From NCBI RefSeq assembly GCF_013141915.1, contig NZ_SROX01000003.1, positions 1 to 64,000 of the forward strand: a DNA stretch of 64,000 bases, in the 5' to 3' direction. Positions 40,396 to 48,834 of the stretch are shown one piece after another. This DNA comes from Cupriavidus necator. GTDB lineage: Bacteria > Pseudomonadota > Gammaproteobacteria > Burkholderiales > Burkholderiaceae. The notes beneath the pieces were generated by a model, which searched no databases, was not told the DNA's origin, and worked only from the letters and a program-made list of their open reading frames with translations. A program made the translations under genes and the position numbers. The number at the start of each line of letters is the position of its first letter. Position 1 is the stretch's first letter.

Positions 40396-40656
40396 CTAGC
40401 GGGGGACGTTGAAATAGAGATCCCACTGCTCCGAATCCGGATTGAGCCTGCGCACGATCGCGTCGTCCGCTCGTGCGATCAGCCGCTCCAGCATCTGACG
40501 CTTTGTTACCGTGTAACGGTGCGCCAGCCGGGCGAGAGCAAGGTCGGCTTCCGTACTGACCCACATATCCAGCCGCCGCTCTCCGTTGCCGTCCTTGCCC
40601 GCCGTCGCGCGCCTTGCCCGATAGGCGGCCTGCCGCTGTGCTGTCGTCTGCGCCAT
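40396..40656 (-). CDS. Small ribbon-helix-helix-like DNA-binding protein
   Basis: An 86-residue basic protein. RLDMWVSTEADLALARLAHR followed by YTVTKRQMLERLIARADD is a strand-helix-helix layout as in RHH repressors. The N terminus (AQRQAAYRARRA) is strongly basic. GAGGAG lies six bases before the ATG at 40656. Palindromic GTTACC-GGTAAC sites lie before the gene, inside it and after it, so autoregulation is likely. Similar proteins are common on plasmids and mobile elements; I cannot name the family firmly. Confidence 0.65.
   Translation of the reverse strand: MAQTTAQRQAAYRARRATAGKDGNGERRLDMWVSTEADLALARLAHRYTVTKRQMLERLIARADDAIVRRLNPDSEQWDLYFNVPR
40505..40517. promoter_or_regulatory. GTTACCGTGTAAC site inside the RHH-like gene
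   Basis: One-mismatch copy of the 13-base palindrome, within the coding region. It may be part of a three-site repression loop. Confidence 0.35.
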
Positions 40657-40673
40657 CTGCACTCCTCATGATC

Positions 40674-40686
40674 GTTACCCGGTAAC
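40674..40686. promoter_or_regulatory. GTTACCCGGTAAC palindrome, promoter copy
   Basis: Perfect palindrome 17 bases before the start of the RHH-like gene, with a half-site GTTACCGG at 40703. Best candidate operator for that protein. Confidence 0.55.
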
Positions 40687-40709
40687 ACTCCGGTGTGGCG
40701 ACGTTACCG

Positions 40710-41447
40710 GGCGTGAAGTGTAATAAAAGTAGTTCGTCAGTGGCTGAGCACAAGGCCAATTAAATCAATAAGTTAGCGTTTCTTGTGTGGGCGTCCGTAT
40801 CAACATTGCTACGATTTTTCGAGTAGTAATCCTGGCACTTTCGTGAGGCGCGAAGTAATTCTGAAACGATCGCGGGTCCGTCACCTCGTGTCATCTTTAC
40901 TACTTTTCGCTCTGACTACGCGGATTCGCTCGGGGTGATTAAAAGGAGCGTTCGCGCGAAACATTCCAAAATAAGGCTGCAATCGCAGCCGAGAACTCCG
41001 AATGTGAGGTGGCCTTGCCGCAGAGTGAGAGTAGTCGCGCAGGGGACACGATTTCTCCGAACTGCGGAAGTAAAGATGATACGTTCTGCGTGATTAAGCG
41101 CGCGAATCAACATTACTTCGCACAGGGAGCGCGATTACTACACTTCACGCCACCGGGACCTTGTTTCGCATGGGAAAGATACAGTCGCACGAATGCTGAG
41201 CGAAAAATTGCTACGTTCGCATGAATGTTGAGCGTGGCTCGCACGAATGGCGATCCTCAACAGAAGTAGAGCGCTTCGACGAGACGCCGCCGCCAATGCG
41301 CGCGTTCGACCCGCCTCCTCATGTCCCGTAAGCGGCTCTTATAAAATGCAATTAATCACCTTGATGCGCCCGAAGACTTGAACGGGAAGCTTGCATCAAT
41401 GGGATGGCGCCGAAATTTCACGATGGTGATGATACGGCGCCCGGTTG
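40710..41447. other. AT-richer non-coding region with short repeats
   Basis: About 740 bp without a convincing gene. GC content falls compared with the flanks. Two near-identical 17-mers, CGCACGAATGCTGAGCG (41186) and CGCATGAATGTTGAGCG (41218), and a partial third (41240) occur; motifs such as GAAGTAA and TACTTCGC recur. It may be the remains of a transposon end or replication/regulatory region. Confidence 0.4.
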
Positions 41448-42683
41448 CTATTTCTTGCTTCCCCAACCAATCCGATGCCGCTCCTGCGTGGCCTCATGCC
41501 GCGCATCCTCCTCGCTGTGCAGGTAGCCGCTCGTCGTCGACAGCGAGCTGTGCCCGAAGTTGTCCCGCACAAAGCGCAGGTCGACCTGCTGGTCGGTCAT
41601 ATGCGAGCCAGCGGTGTGGCGCAGCCAATGGGCCGAGGCACTGGCCAGCACCGCGGCCTGTGCTTCCCATTCCGGCCCCCGCGCGCGCAGGCGCGCCGCG
41701 GCCATGCCAAACACCTCTTTCAGGATCAGGTGCAGCGCTCCGCGTGACAGCGGTTTCTCGCTGTCCGCTTTTCCAATCACCGGCAGCACCAGTGGCCGCG
41801 TCTCCCCGAACTGCGGAGTCGGCGGCAATGCGTGGGCGCGGCGGTAGCGCGCCAGTTCGGCAATCAGCTCGTCGGTCGCCGGCACCAGCCGCGTCTTGCT
41901 GCCTTTGCCGGTCACCTCCAGCCACCAGCGCTCGATGCCCTGGGCATCGCGGCGGCAGAAGAACGCCCCCATGGGGGTGGCCGTCACCTCCGACGCACGC
42001 AAGCCGCCCAGATAGAGCACGGTCAGCACCCAGCGGCAGCGCGCCGCATGCAGGCGTTCTCGCGCGTTTTCGGTTGGCATCGCTTCGACCGTGTCTTTGA
42101 CGATCGCCCACATGTCGTGGCTCAGATAGCGGGTGATGCGCGCCTTGGTTGGCGCGCGCCGACGGCGGGCGAGGGCGAGCGGGTTACCGGCCACGTAGCC
42201 CGCCTCGGTGAGCCAGGCGAACAGCGCGTTCAGGATCACCAGCGCCTGGCGCACGCTGCCGGGCGACAGCGGCCCGGCGAACGGGCGCCAGTCCGGATGG
42301 CTGCGCGCGAGCTTCTTGCTGCCGGCCAGGACCCAGCGGGCGGCCGGCTGCGGATCGGCCAGAAAGCGCTCATAGACGAGCAGGTCCTCGTGCGTCAGGG
42401 AAGACAGCGGCTTGCCGAGCTGTAGCACGGCCCACAGGATCAGCCGCTCCACCTCGCGGCGATAAACGGTCACCGTCGCCGCGCTGTCGGCGTAGCGCGC
42501 GAGCCAGGCGGTCACGGCGGACAGGTCGTCGGTCGCCGCGATGCGGGTGGCCGTGGCGGGCGCTCGGTTGCTGCCGTCGTGCCCGGACAGCGCCGACGGC
42601 AGCCGTAACTGCTCCAGCGGAGTGGGTAGGGCGGCGAGGGGGGCGGACGTAGGTGGGGCGGGCGGAAGGGCGGGCGATTCCAC
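41448..42683 (-). CDS. tnpS: TnpS-like tyrosine recombinase (cointegrate resolution)
   Basis: A 411-residue tyrosine recombinase. The N-terminal core-binding part is LPLEQLRLP to LARYADSAATVTVYRREVER. The catalytic residues are Arg in GLRASEVTA, Lys in TGKGSKTRLVP, HWLRHTAGSH (His, Arg), FGHSSLSTTSGYLH (His, Tyr). Together with the KfrA-like tnpT gene this is the TnpS/TnpT resolution pair of Tn4651/Tn5041-type Tn3 transposons, as I recall it. The tniABQ element ends within a few bases of its start: the only starts left are GTG 42683 without a ribosome site or TTG 42701 inside the inverted repeat, so expression is probably impaired. Confidence 0.8.
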   Translation of the reverse strand: MESPALPPAPPTSAPLAALPTPLEQLRLPSALSGHDGSNRAPATATRIAATDDLSAVTAWLARYADSAATVTVYRREVERLILWAVLQLGKPLSSLTHEDLLVYERFLADPQPAARWVLAGSKKLARSHPDWRPFAGPLSPGSVRQALVILNALFAWLTEAGYVAGNPLALARRRRAPTKARITRYLSHDMWAIVKDTVEAMPTENARERLHAARCRWVLTVLYLGGLRASEVTATPMGAFFCRRDAQGIERWWLEVTGKGSKTRLVPATDELIAELARYRRAHALPPTPQFGETRPLVLPVIGKADSEKPLSRGALHLILKEVFGMAAARLRARGPEWEAQAAVLASASAHWLRHTAGSHMTDQQVDLRFVRDNFGHSSLSTTSGYLHSEEDARHEATQERHRIGWGSKK

Positions 42684-42686
42684 GGT

Positions 42687-42707
42687 CGTTAGTTTGCACA
42701 ATTTTGT
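42687..42707 (+). repeat. Left terminal inverted repeat of tniABQ transposon
   Basis: Contains GTTTGCACAATTTTGT-like sequence (left copy AGTTTGCACAATTTTGT). It overlaps the 5' end of the tnpS frame. Confidence 0.75.
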
Positions 42708-42773
42708 ATCCGAGACGTGGCCGTGAAATCGACGCCGCCCGGGCGTGCGAGAACAAATTTACTTCACGAAATT

Positions 42774-42821
42774 CTGCACCATTTTGTTCTCCCGGCGAAC
42801 ATTCGAAGCAATTTTGTATCT
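42774..42821 (+). repeat. Internal transposase-binding-like repeats, left end
   Basis: CTGCACCATTTTGTTCT (42774-42790) and GAAGCAATTTTGTATCT (42805-42821) resemble the terminal word. With the TIR this makes three sites at the left, as in Tn7-like ends. Confidence 0.6.
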
Positions 42822-42923
42822 TTGCCAACGTTTGTTCCATTCTCGTCGTGCGATTTTTCCCAAATGTGCCCTAAGGTTTATAACCATCGCCTCTGGGGCG
42901 ATCGGCCGATTTTGGAGCGTCGC

Positions 42924-44969
42924 ATGGAAGAGGGTATTGACGACAATTCCTGTTGCTCCCGCCGGAGGATAGACGGGCGAACCGTCGACACTTCCCACTG
43001 GGCCAGCCCCGATGAGGGAGCGCTTACTGGTGACCGACGCGTCCTGTACCTTGCGAGAAAGCAGGCGGTTTCGCTGTATCTTTCCGGTGCCTCGGGCGAA
43101 AGCATCAGGCGGCTGACGTCGCTTGGCACAAGTCAGGCCTATCGTCTCATCCGGGAGCGCTGCCTTGAGACGCATCCCGACGGGCGTCCTTATGGCTGGC
43201 GCGGGCTTGTGCCATGGCTCCGAGTCAAGCCATACCGTCGTAGCACGAAGGTCCATGTCGACCAGTTCGGCCGCGGTGCTGCGGGCGCGATGCAGGCGCT
43301 GCTGGACAGTCAGCCGGCGCTTCGTCAGGCATTTGAGGCGCGTATCCTCGCGAGCGCCTCAGCCAAGCGACTAGTCGAAACTAAACAGTCGAGAAGGCGT
43401 CATTGCGCGTGGTTTCTGGACCAATTGCGTGGCTTCGGGTACGAAGCGCGAAACGAATGGCCGTTCAACACATTGAGCCTTGGCTACTCTTCGATCTGTC
43501 GGTATATCGACAAGGTGCTGTCGGCCAACCCAAGGGCGCTGGCCGCGGCGAGTGGCGGGCCGAATTTGGCTGTGAAGCTGAGGTCCGGTGACGGAACCGG
43601 GCGGCCGGTGCAGAGGTTCATGCAACGCGTCGAAATGGACGCGCACAAGCTAGACGGACGTTTCTGCGTGTCGCTTCCCCTGATGGGGGGCGGTTTCAAG
43701 GAGAAGATCGTTCATCGTCTCTGGGTCGTTGTGATCCTGGAGGTCGTTTCGCGCGCGGTGCTAGGGTACTACTTCAGCGTGAGACGGGAAATATCGAAAG
43801 ATGACGTCATGCGCGCGCTGAAGCGGGCATTGGGCAGATGGTGCCTGCGCCCGGTCAGTTTTTGCGATACGCCGTATCTGCCTGAAGCCGGGCTTCTTTC
43901 CGCTCTGGGTAGCGATTTCGTCGGGCTATGCTGGGACGAGACCAGCGTAGATGGTGCGCTTGCCGAGACTTGTCAGCACGTGCGGGATGCGCTGCGCGAC
44001 AGCGTCGGCTCCACGCTACTGGACCCGAAGACCTCGTTCTCGAAACGTCGAAGCAAGGATGACCGCCCGTTCATCGAGACGTTTTTCCGCAATCTGGCCG
44101 GACAGGGATTCCAGCGTCTTTCCAACACCACCGGCGCAAATTTCCAGGACCGCAAGGGAAGACAGCCGGAAGAGGTCGCCCTGGCGAGTCGATTCCAGTA
44201 CGAATATGCGGAAGAGCTGCTGAACGTGCTCATTGCCAACTACAACGCGACACCGCACAGCGGGATTGGTAACCGCACGCCGCTCGCGTATGCGAAGTTC
44301 TTGTACCACCATTCCCAGCAGAGCTTCCGGCGAGCCGACCCCGCTGTCGTGGACACGCTATTCAGCATCCGCAAGCGCTGCATCGTGCGCGGGGGCGCTA
44401 AGAGCGGGCGTGCCCCGTTCGTTGAGTTCCATTACGGCCGTTATACCAACGACGTGCTGCACAACCGGCACGACCTTGTCGGCTCCGAGATCTGGGTGGT
44501 CTGCCACAAGGAGGATGACTGCCGGGTGGCGCTTGCCTCCACGCTGGACGGTATGTCACTCGGCGTGTTGCGGGCAGCACCGCCTTGGAACATGTCGCCG
44601 CACAGCCTGTCGCTACGTGCTGCAATTTGCCAGGCGTGCTCTCACGGAAAGTTTGCGATTCCGGCAGGCGTCGACGCCATCGATGTCTTCATGCGCTACG
44701 TGGAGAGTCAGGCGCACAACCGCTTGCCGGTCCATCCGGCCTACCTCGAGGCACGGCGCATACTGGCAGCCGCAGCCGATTCATCAATCGGGCCTTCCAT
44801 GCTGGATGTAGCAATGGCTCGGGCCAAGGCAGGCAGCAGTTCTTCAAAGGGTAGCAAGGGGGCCGCTTCGGAGCCGACGGCAAGACGCGCGCAGTCTGGC
44901 GCCGCGGACCCGCTGAAGCCTTCTGCGGGTCCTACGCTGCCTCCGCGTCGAATGGCGCAGTCGAGGTAA
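42924..44969 (+). CDS. tniA: TniA/TnsB-type DDE transposase
   Basis: A 681-residue Mu/Tn7-type transposase. The N-terminal half is helical DNA-binding (ESIRRLTSLGTSQAYRLIRE). The integrase core begins VEMDAHKLDGRF (first Asp), a second acidic site is FCDTPYLPEAG, and the Glu is in DDRPFIETFFRNLAGQGFQR. After it comes YNATPHSGIGNRTPLAY, typical of rve-fold transposases, and a C-terminal beta-barrel. GGAG six bases upstream gives the start at 42924. The C-terminal tail is Ser/Ala/Gly-rich. It is longer than Tn402 TniA (about 560 residues). Confidence 0.88.
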   Translation: MEEGIDDNSCCSRRRIDGRTVDTSHWASPDEGALTGDRRVLYLARKQAVSLYLSGASGESIRRLTSLGTSQAYRLIRERCLETHPDGRPYGWRGLVPWLRVKPYRRSTKVHVDQFGRGAAGAMQALLDSQPALRQAFEARILASASAKRLVETKQSRRRHCAWFLDQLRGFGYEARNEWPFNTLSLGYSSICRYIDKVLSANPRALAAASGGPNLAVKLRSGDGTGRPVQRFMQRVEMDAHKLDGRFCVSLPLMGGGFKEKIVHRLWVVVILEVVSRAVLGYYFSVRREISKDDVMRALKRALGRWCLRPVSFCDTPYLPEAGLLSALGSDFVGLCWDETSVDGALAETCQHVRDALRDSVGSTLLDPKTSFSKRRSKDDRPFIETFFRNLAGQGFQRLSNTTGANFQDRKGRQPEEVALASRFQYEYAEELLNVLIANYNATPHSGIGNRTPLAYAKFLYHHSQQSFRRADPAVVDTLFSIRKRCIVRGGAKSGRAPFVEFHYGRYTNDVLHNRHDLVGSEIWVVCHKEDDCRVALASTLDGMSLGVLRAAPPWNMSPHSLSLRAAICQACSHGKFAIPAGVDAIDVFMRYVESQAHNRLPVHPAYLEARRILAAAADSSIGPSMLDVAMARAKAGSSSSKGSKGAASEPTARRAQSGAADPLKPSAGPTLPPRRMAQSR

Positions 44970-44972
44970 GCC

Positions 44973-45953
44973 ATGTCCTTCTCACTGCCCGAGCGCATCG
45001 ATCCGCGGCACTGCATCGTGACGAAGCAATACGCGGTGTATACACCGCCCATGCACGAAATGATCGAGCAAATCGGCGAATGGATCGACCAGCAGCGCCC
45101 CGGCGGCTATATCTATGGTGCGTCACGCCTAGGCAAGTCCCGCTGTGTGCAGTGGTACGTTGCAAACGAATTGCAGGAGCGCTTCAAGGCCGTCATGCCC
45201 CTGGTGGTGTGGAATCGCCGCCCCGACAGTCACAGTAGTGAAGCGGGATTCTGGCACCAGCTCTTACTCGCCTCGCGTTTCGAATTCGCCAACCCGGCAA
45301 AGCCGCCGAAGAAAGCCGAAGGCATATACCTGTGCAAGCAACGCTTCATCGCCATTGCGAACAACGCGCAACGGAACTACATGGTGCTGCTTATCGACGA
45401 AGCGCAGGATCTGACGTTGCGGGAGTGGAAGTGGCTGGTCGGCCTGCAAAATGAGCTCGATTACGAGGGCTATTTACTCAGCGTATTTTCAGTCGGCTCA
45501 CACCAGTTGAACTATCGCCACGAATATATGGCCATCACGGGCAACGCTCACGTCGCCGCGCGCTTTATGGCAGCGCATGCGCGCTTCCACGGCCTGCGCT
45601 CGCCCGAGGAGATCGGGTACGTGCTCAACGGCTACGATATCGACTCCGAGTGGCCGCCAAGCAGCGGCGTTCCGTACCTGGCGCACTTCGCGCCGGCGGA
45701 TTATGCGGCCGGGCGCCGGCTCGCCGAATGCGCGGCGCTGCTGTGGAAAGCGCTGATGGAGCTTTCGCCCGAATCTGCGCGCGGGCATTTCGAATTTCCA
45801 ATGCAGCATGTCGCGAAAGCCACCGAGGCGATACTCTTCCAACTGGCGCGGGGCGAAGACTGGGCCGACGTGACCTCCTATGAGAGCTGGTTGCGAGAAC
45901 TCGCTAAAGCGAACTTCCCGGACCACATGAGGATCATCTCGACGGGTAGTTGA
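44973..45953 (+). CDS. tniB: TniB/TnsC-type AAA ATPase
   Basis: A 326-residue transposition regulator. Walker A is YIYGASRLGKSR (Lys55), and Walker B is YMVLLIDEAQDLTLREWKWL. Then a sensor-like SVGSHQLNYRHEYM. In Tn7 and Tn402 relatives this protein selects the target and activates the transposase. GAGG lies six bases before ATG 44973, three bases after tniA stops, and tniQ follows with one base between, so the three are one operon. Confidence 0.88.
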   Translation: MSFSLPERIDPRHCIVTKQYAVYTPPMHEMIEQIGEWIDQQRPGGYIYGASRLGKSRCVQWYVANELQERFKAVMPLVVWNRRPDSHSSEAGFWHQLLLASRFEFANPAKPPKKAEGIYLCKQRFIAIANNAQRNYMVLLIDEAQDLTLREWKWLVGLQNELDYEGYLLSVFSVGSHQLNYRHEYMAITGNAHVAARFMAAHARFHGLRSPEEIGYVLNGYDIDSEWPPSSGVPYLAHFAPADYAAGRRLAECAALLWKALMELSPESARGHFEFPMQHVAKATEAILFQLARGEDWADVTSYESWLRELAKANFPDHMRIISTGS

Positions 45954-45954
45954 C

Positions 45955-47397
45955 ATGGCGGCCTACCCATCGGTGAACTGGTGGCCGGGAAACCTCCGTC
46001 CGTACGAGTCGAGGCTGTCGTTCGTCGCCCGCTTCTGCGCACTGAATGGCATCAACGTCCGAAAATGCGCGGAGTTTTTGAGTGTGGAGCCCGATAGCAG
46101 CACGCCGCTTCCGATCGACGAAATCAGGCGCCTGGCGTCCGTGCTGGGTGAGACCGCGCCGCTTGTCGAAGACGTTTTCTCGCCTTCCATACGGTTCATC
46201 GATGTCGGCCGTTATGGCCCGCCTCCCGATAGTCGCGAGCGACGTGCCATCCGCTATTGCGAGACCTGTGTGCAGCACGGCTACCACAGCTACCTGCATC
46301 AGCTTGGGTGGCTTTCGCGGTGCCCATTTCACCTGAGCGAGCTGAAAACGACCTGGGCGCAGAAGCACACCGCCAGGCTCGTGTCGCAGCGTGTGGGCGC
46401 GTTGGAGTTCGTGATGCGGCAACGCTGCAGGACGTGGCCGCACGGCATTGATGCCGGCTTTCCCGCCCGAGAGCCGGGGCGTGTTGCGTCGCTCGCCGGC
46501 TGGGTCGCACGGGCGAGCGTCGCTGCCGCGCGCATGTCGCTCGGCGAGATCTGGTCGTCGGGCAACGATGGCATGCCGGGGGCCGTCTCCCTCGACCAAG
46601 CGTTCGGTCAGCTGCGCGCGCTTGAGCCCCCGCCCGAGGACATCGAACCGCTCCTTACCGAAGCCGGTGATCGGTGGAGTCTGGAAAGCCACGCGTTTGC
46701 GCGGCAAGCGAAAATCCAGCTCGGCCGCCTCAGGTCGAGCCACCTCAGCTTTGCCGACGTTCTTCACTTCTATATACGCATCAACGCCGCTTCGGCGAAT
46801 CCGTCTTCGTTTGTCACGCGCCTGAATGCCATGCAAGACCGACAGGCTCGCCATGGCACCTGTCGCTGTCGGTGGAGGCTGACTAAGGAGGGACGGCTTT
46901 CGCGCTGGGTCAGCGTGCGTCCAGAGGAGGGGCCCCGCTGGGGCCTGATCTGCCCATACGATATCGCGCTCAACGAACTTCAACTCGGCTGGGGCCGTTC
47001 GGACCTGGCGCTCTCCAATCGGCCGGCGGAGCAGGAACGGCGGCGCTTCTGCAGCGTTTCTCACGCGATGCGCGACTTGGGCCTCATCCGCTATACACGG
47101 GAGGCAGCGGTAGCGCCGGCGGGTTACCTATATGCCGATCAGGACGTCTGGACCTGCTGCGAGTGGGTCTGGGAGTCGACGCTAACCGCAGTGCTCGATA
47201 TGGCGGTCACGTGGGAAATCGAGCTGACGTTCGATGCGTTGACCACTTGGCTAGATGACATCGATCGGGGTGTCGATCCGCTTGAGCGGGACGATTCCAA
47301 GTTTTGCGTCCGCCTGTGCGAAACCGACGATGGCCTCTTGCTGATCAAGTGGACGAGGGCAGAAGCGAATGTGCGTCGGGGGCGACCCCGGATCTGA
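45955..47397 (+). CDS. tniQ: TniQ/TnsD-type target protein
   Basis: A 480-residue protein. The N-terminal TniQ domain includes NWWPGNLRPYESRLSFVARF and a zinc-finger-like RYCETCVQHGYHSYLHQLGW with SRCPFHLSEL (Cys, Cys, His, Cys, His). The C-terminal half is unlike known DNA-binding domains by eye. TniQ proteins guide target choice; the position of this element next to a recombinase core site suggests that this one may direct insertion there (inference). Confidence 0.87.
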   Translation: MAAYPSVNWWPGNLRPYESRLSFVARFCALNGINVRKCAEFLSVEPDSSTPLPIDEIRRLASVLGETAPLVEDVFSPSIRFIDVGRYGPPPDSRERRAIRYCETCVQHGYHSYLHQLGWLSRCPFHLSELKTTWAQKHTARLVSQRVGALEFVMRQRCRTWPHGIDAGFPAREPGRVASLAGWVARASVAAARMSLGEIWSSGNDGMPGAVSLDQAFGQLRALEPPPEDIEPLLTEAGDRWSLESHAFARQAKIQLGRLRSSHLSFADVLHFYIRINAASANPSSFVTRLNAMQDRQARHGTCRCRWRLTKEGRLSRWVSVRPEEGPRWGLICPYDIALNELQLGWGRSDLALSNRPAEQERRRFCSVSHAMRDLGLIRYTREAAVAPAGYLYADQDVWTCCEWVWESTLTAVLDMAVTWEIELTFDALTTWLDDIDRGVDPLERDDSKFCVRLCETDDGLLLIKWTRAEANVRRGRPRI

Positions 47398-47474
47398 ACG
47401 CAACGTACCGTGAGCAACGTGAAGCCCGTTGGCTTGCGACGCATTGCGGCCAGAGTTTCGGCCCAGGGGGCTCG

Positions 47475-47520
47475 GAACAAAATTGTGCAGAAAACGCTAA
47501 CAAAATTGTGCAAACCAACG
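47475..47520 (-). repeat. Right end: terminal repeat and inner repeat
   Basis: GAACAAAATTGTGCAG (47475-47490) and ACAAAATTGTGCAAAC (from 47500) are inverted copies of the left-end word. Together they form the two-site right end. Confidence 0.7.
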
Positions 47521-47556
47521 CGGGGGTCTAAAAAGTCACAGCTAGCTTCGCAATTA

Positions 47557-47580
47557 TAGACATAAGCGCAGTTATGTCTA
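47557..47580. other. Probable TnpS crossover core (rst-like site)
   Basis: TAGACATAA and TTATGTCTA are perfect 9-bp inverted arms around the 6-base spacer GCGCAG. That is the geometry of a tyrosine-recombinase core site. It lies just upstream of tnpT and 36 bp from the tniABQ right end. A second small inverted repeat, TATTAC-GTA-GTAATA, at 47612-47626 could bind TnpT. Confidence 0.65.
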
Positions 47581-47655
47581 AAGTATCGCCAAGAAAATTG
47601 TATATATAACGTATTACGTAGTAATATTTATCAACATTTCTGTTTTTTTCTCCCT

Positions 47656-48834
47656 ATGCCCGCTGCCGACCTGGATCTGACCGACGCCGCGCTGCAGACC
47701 GCCATGGCCAACGACATTGCCGAGCTACGCAGTCGCTTCCCCGAGACCCGCGCGTTGTACCGCGAGGTCTGCGGCCTGCTGTTCTTCCGCTACGGCGTCA
47801 CGCCCACCGCCAACAAGCTCTACAGCCTGGTGCGCAAGGGCAGCATGGGCACGCCGGCGGAGGTGCTGCAGGCGTTCTGGCAGGAGTTGCGCGGGCGCAC
47901 GCGCGTCACCATCGACCATCCGGACCTGCCGGAGGCGCTCAAGTCGATCGCCGCCAATGCGGTGCAGACGATCTGGCAGGCGGCCAACGAGGCCGCGTCC
48001 GCCGAGCTGGCGACGCTGCGCGCGGAGGCGCGTCACGCCGCGAGCGAAGCGGAAGCCGAGCGGGATGCGGCGCGCGCGGAGACGGCGGCCGCACGCGAGG
48101 ATGCTGCGGCGATCGCGGCCCAGCTGGCCGAAGCCCGGCAGGCGCACGACACCGTGCAGGCGGAGCTGGCCGCCGAGCGACAGGCCCACGCCGCCACGCA
48201 GGCCCGGCTCGAGGCGGGGCGGACGGAACTGGAGGCGGGCCGGCGCCAGCTGGACGCGCTGCGCACCCAATTCTCGACCGAGCTGGAGCGGGCGCGCGAG
48301 GCGGTAACGCTCGCGCAGGAACGCGCCGAAGCCAGCGAGCGGCGCAGCTTGCGCGAACTCGACGCCGAGCGCACGGCGCGCCAGCAGAGCGAACGCACGG
48401 CCGAAGCGTTGCGCGGTGAACTGGCGGCGGCACGCGGCGAGGCGCGTGATGCGGCCGTGGCGCAGGCGGAGGGCCGGGCTAAGCTGGAAGCGCAGGCCGC
48501 GGCGCTAGCCGATCGGCTCGCGGTGGCCGAGCAGGCGCAGCGCAAATCCGTCAGCGACCTGGACACCGTGCAGGCGGAGCTCGCGGCGGCGCAGCGCCGG
48601 GCCGAGCGCGCCGAGGCCGAAGCGGCGCTGGTGCGGCAGCTGCTGGCAGAGTTGCGGCTGGCGCCGCCTGAGCGAGACGGTGGTGCGCGGCGGCGCAAGG
48701 CCGGGAGCCGGCTAAACGAAAAGCCGGGCGAACAACTGGACGAAAATCAGGGGGCGCCGACGGCCTCCCTCACCCCGGAAGATGGCAGCGAGAGCAGTCA
48801 CAGAAGCGACAGCAGCGATGACAGCAAAGACTGA
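47656..48834 (+). CDS. tnpT: TnpT / KfrA-like coiled-coil DNA-binding protein
   Basis: A 392-residue protein. Residues 1-115 form a KfrA_N-type DNA-binding domain: LYREVCGLLFFRYGVTPTAN, then KLYSLVRKGSMGTPAEVLQA. The rest, residues about 118-345, is a long Ala/Glu/Arg-rich coiled coil (EAERDAARAETAAAREDAAA). The tail is acidic with Ser/Asp runs. This is the layout of TnpT, which binds rst and aids TnpS. The gene reads away from the crossover core. The very skewed GC-rich codon use reflects the coiled coil. Confidence 0.82.
   Translation: MPAADLDLTDAALQTAMANDIAELRSRFPETRALYREVCGLLFFRYGVTPTANKLYSLVRKGSMGTPAEVLQAFWQELRGRTRVTIDHPDLPEALKSIAANAVQTIWQAANEAASAELATLRAEARHAASEAEAERDAARAETAAAREDAAAIAAQLAEARQAHDTVQAELAAERQAHAATQARLEAGRTELEAGRRQLDALRTQFSTELERAREAVTLAQERAEASERRSLRELDAERTARQQSERTAEALRGELAAARGEARDAAVAQAEGRAKLEAQAAALADRLAVAEQAQRKSVSDLDTVQAELAAAQRRAERAEAEAALVRQLLAELRLAPPERDGGARRRKAGSRLNEKPGEQLDENQGAPTASLTPEDGSESSHRSDSSDDSKD

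Larger units (their letters stand above)
42687..47520 (+). mobile_element. TniA-TniB-TniQ transposon (minimal Tn7/Tn402-like)
   Basis: Bounded by inverted repeats 42687-42707 and 47500-47520 that match at 20 of 21 positions (core GTTTGCACAATTTTGT). Inside are only tniA, tniB and tniQ in one direction, with no resolvase and no cargo. Extra repeats of the GCACAATTTTGT word lie inward from both ends. No target duplication could be recognised. It sits in the tnpS-tnpT intergenic region. Confidence 0.8.

Noticed and set aside
40171..40400. IS66 right inverted repeat
   Set aside because: No CGCTTAC or close variant was found; the right end remains unplaced.
42682..47525. 5-bp target duplication of the tniABQ element
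   Set aside because: Several possible boundaries were compared by eye and none gives matching flanks, so none is claimed.
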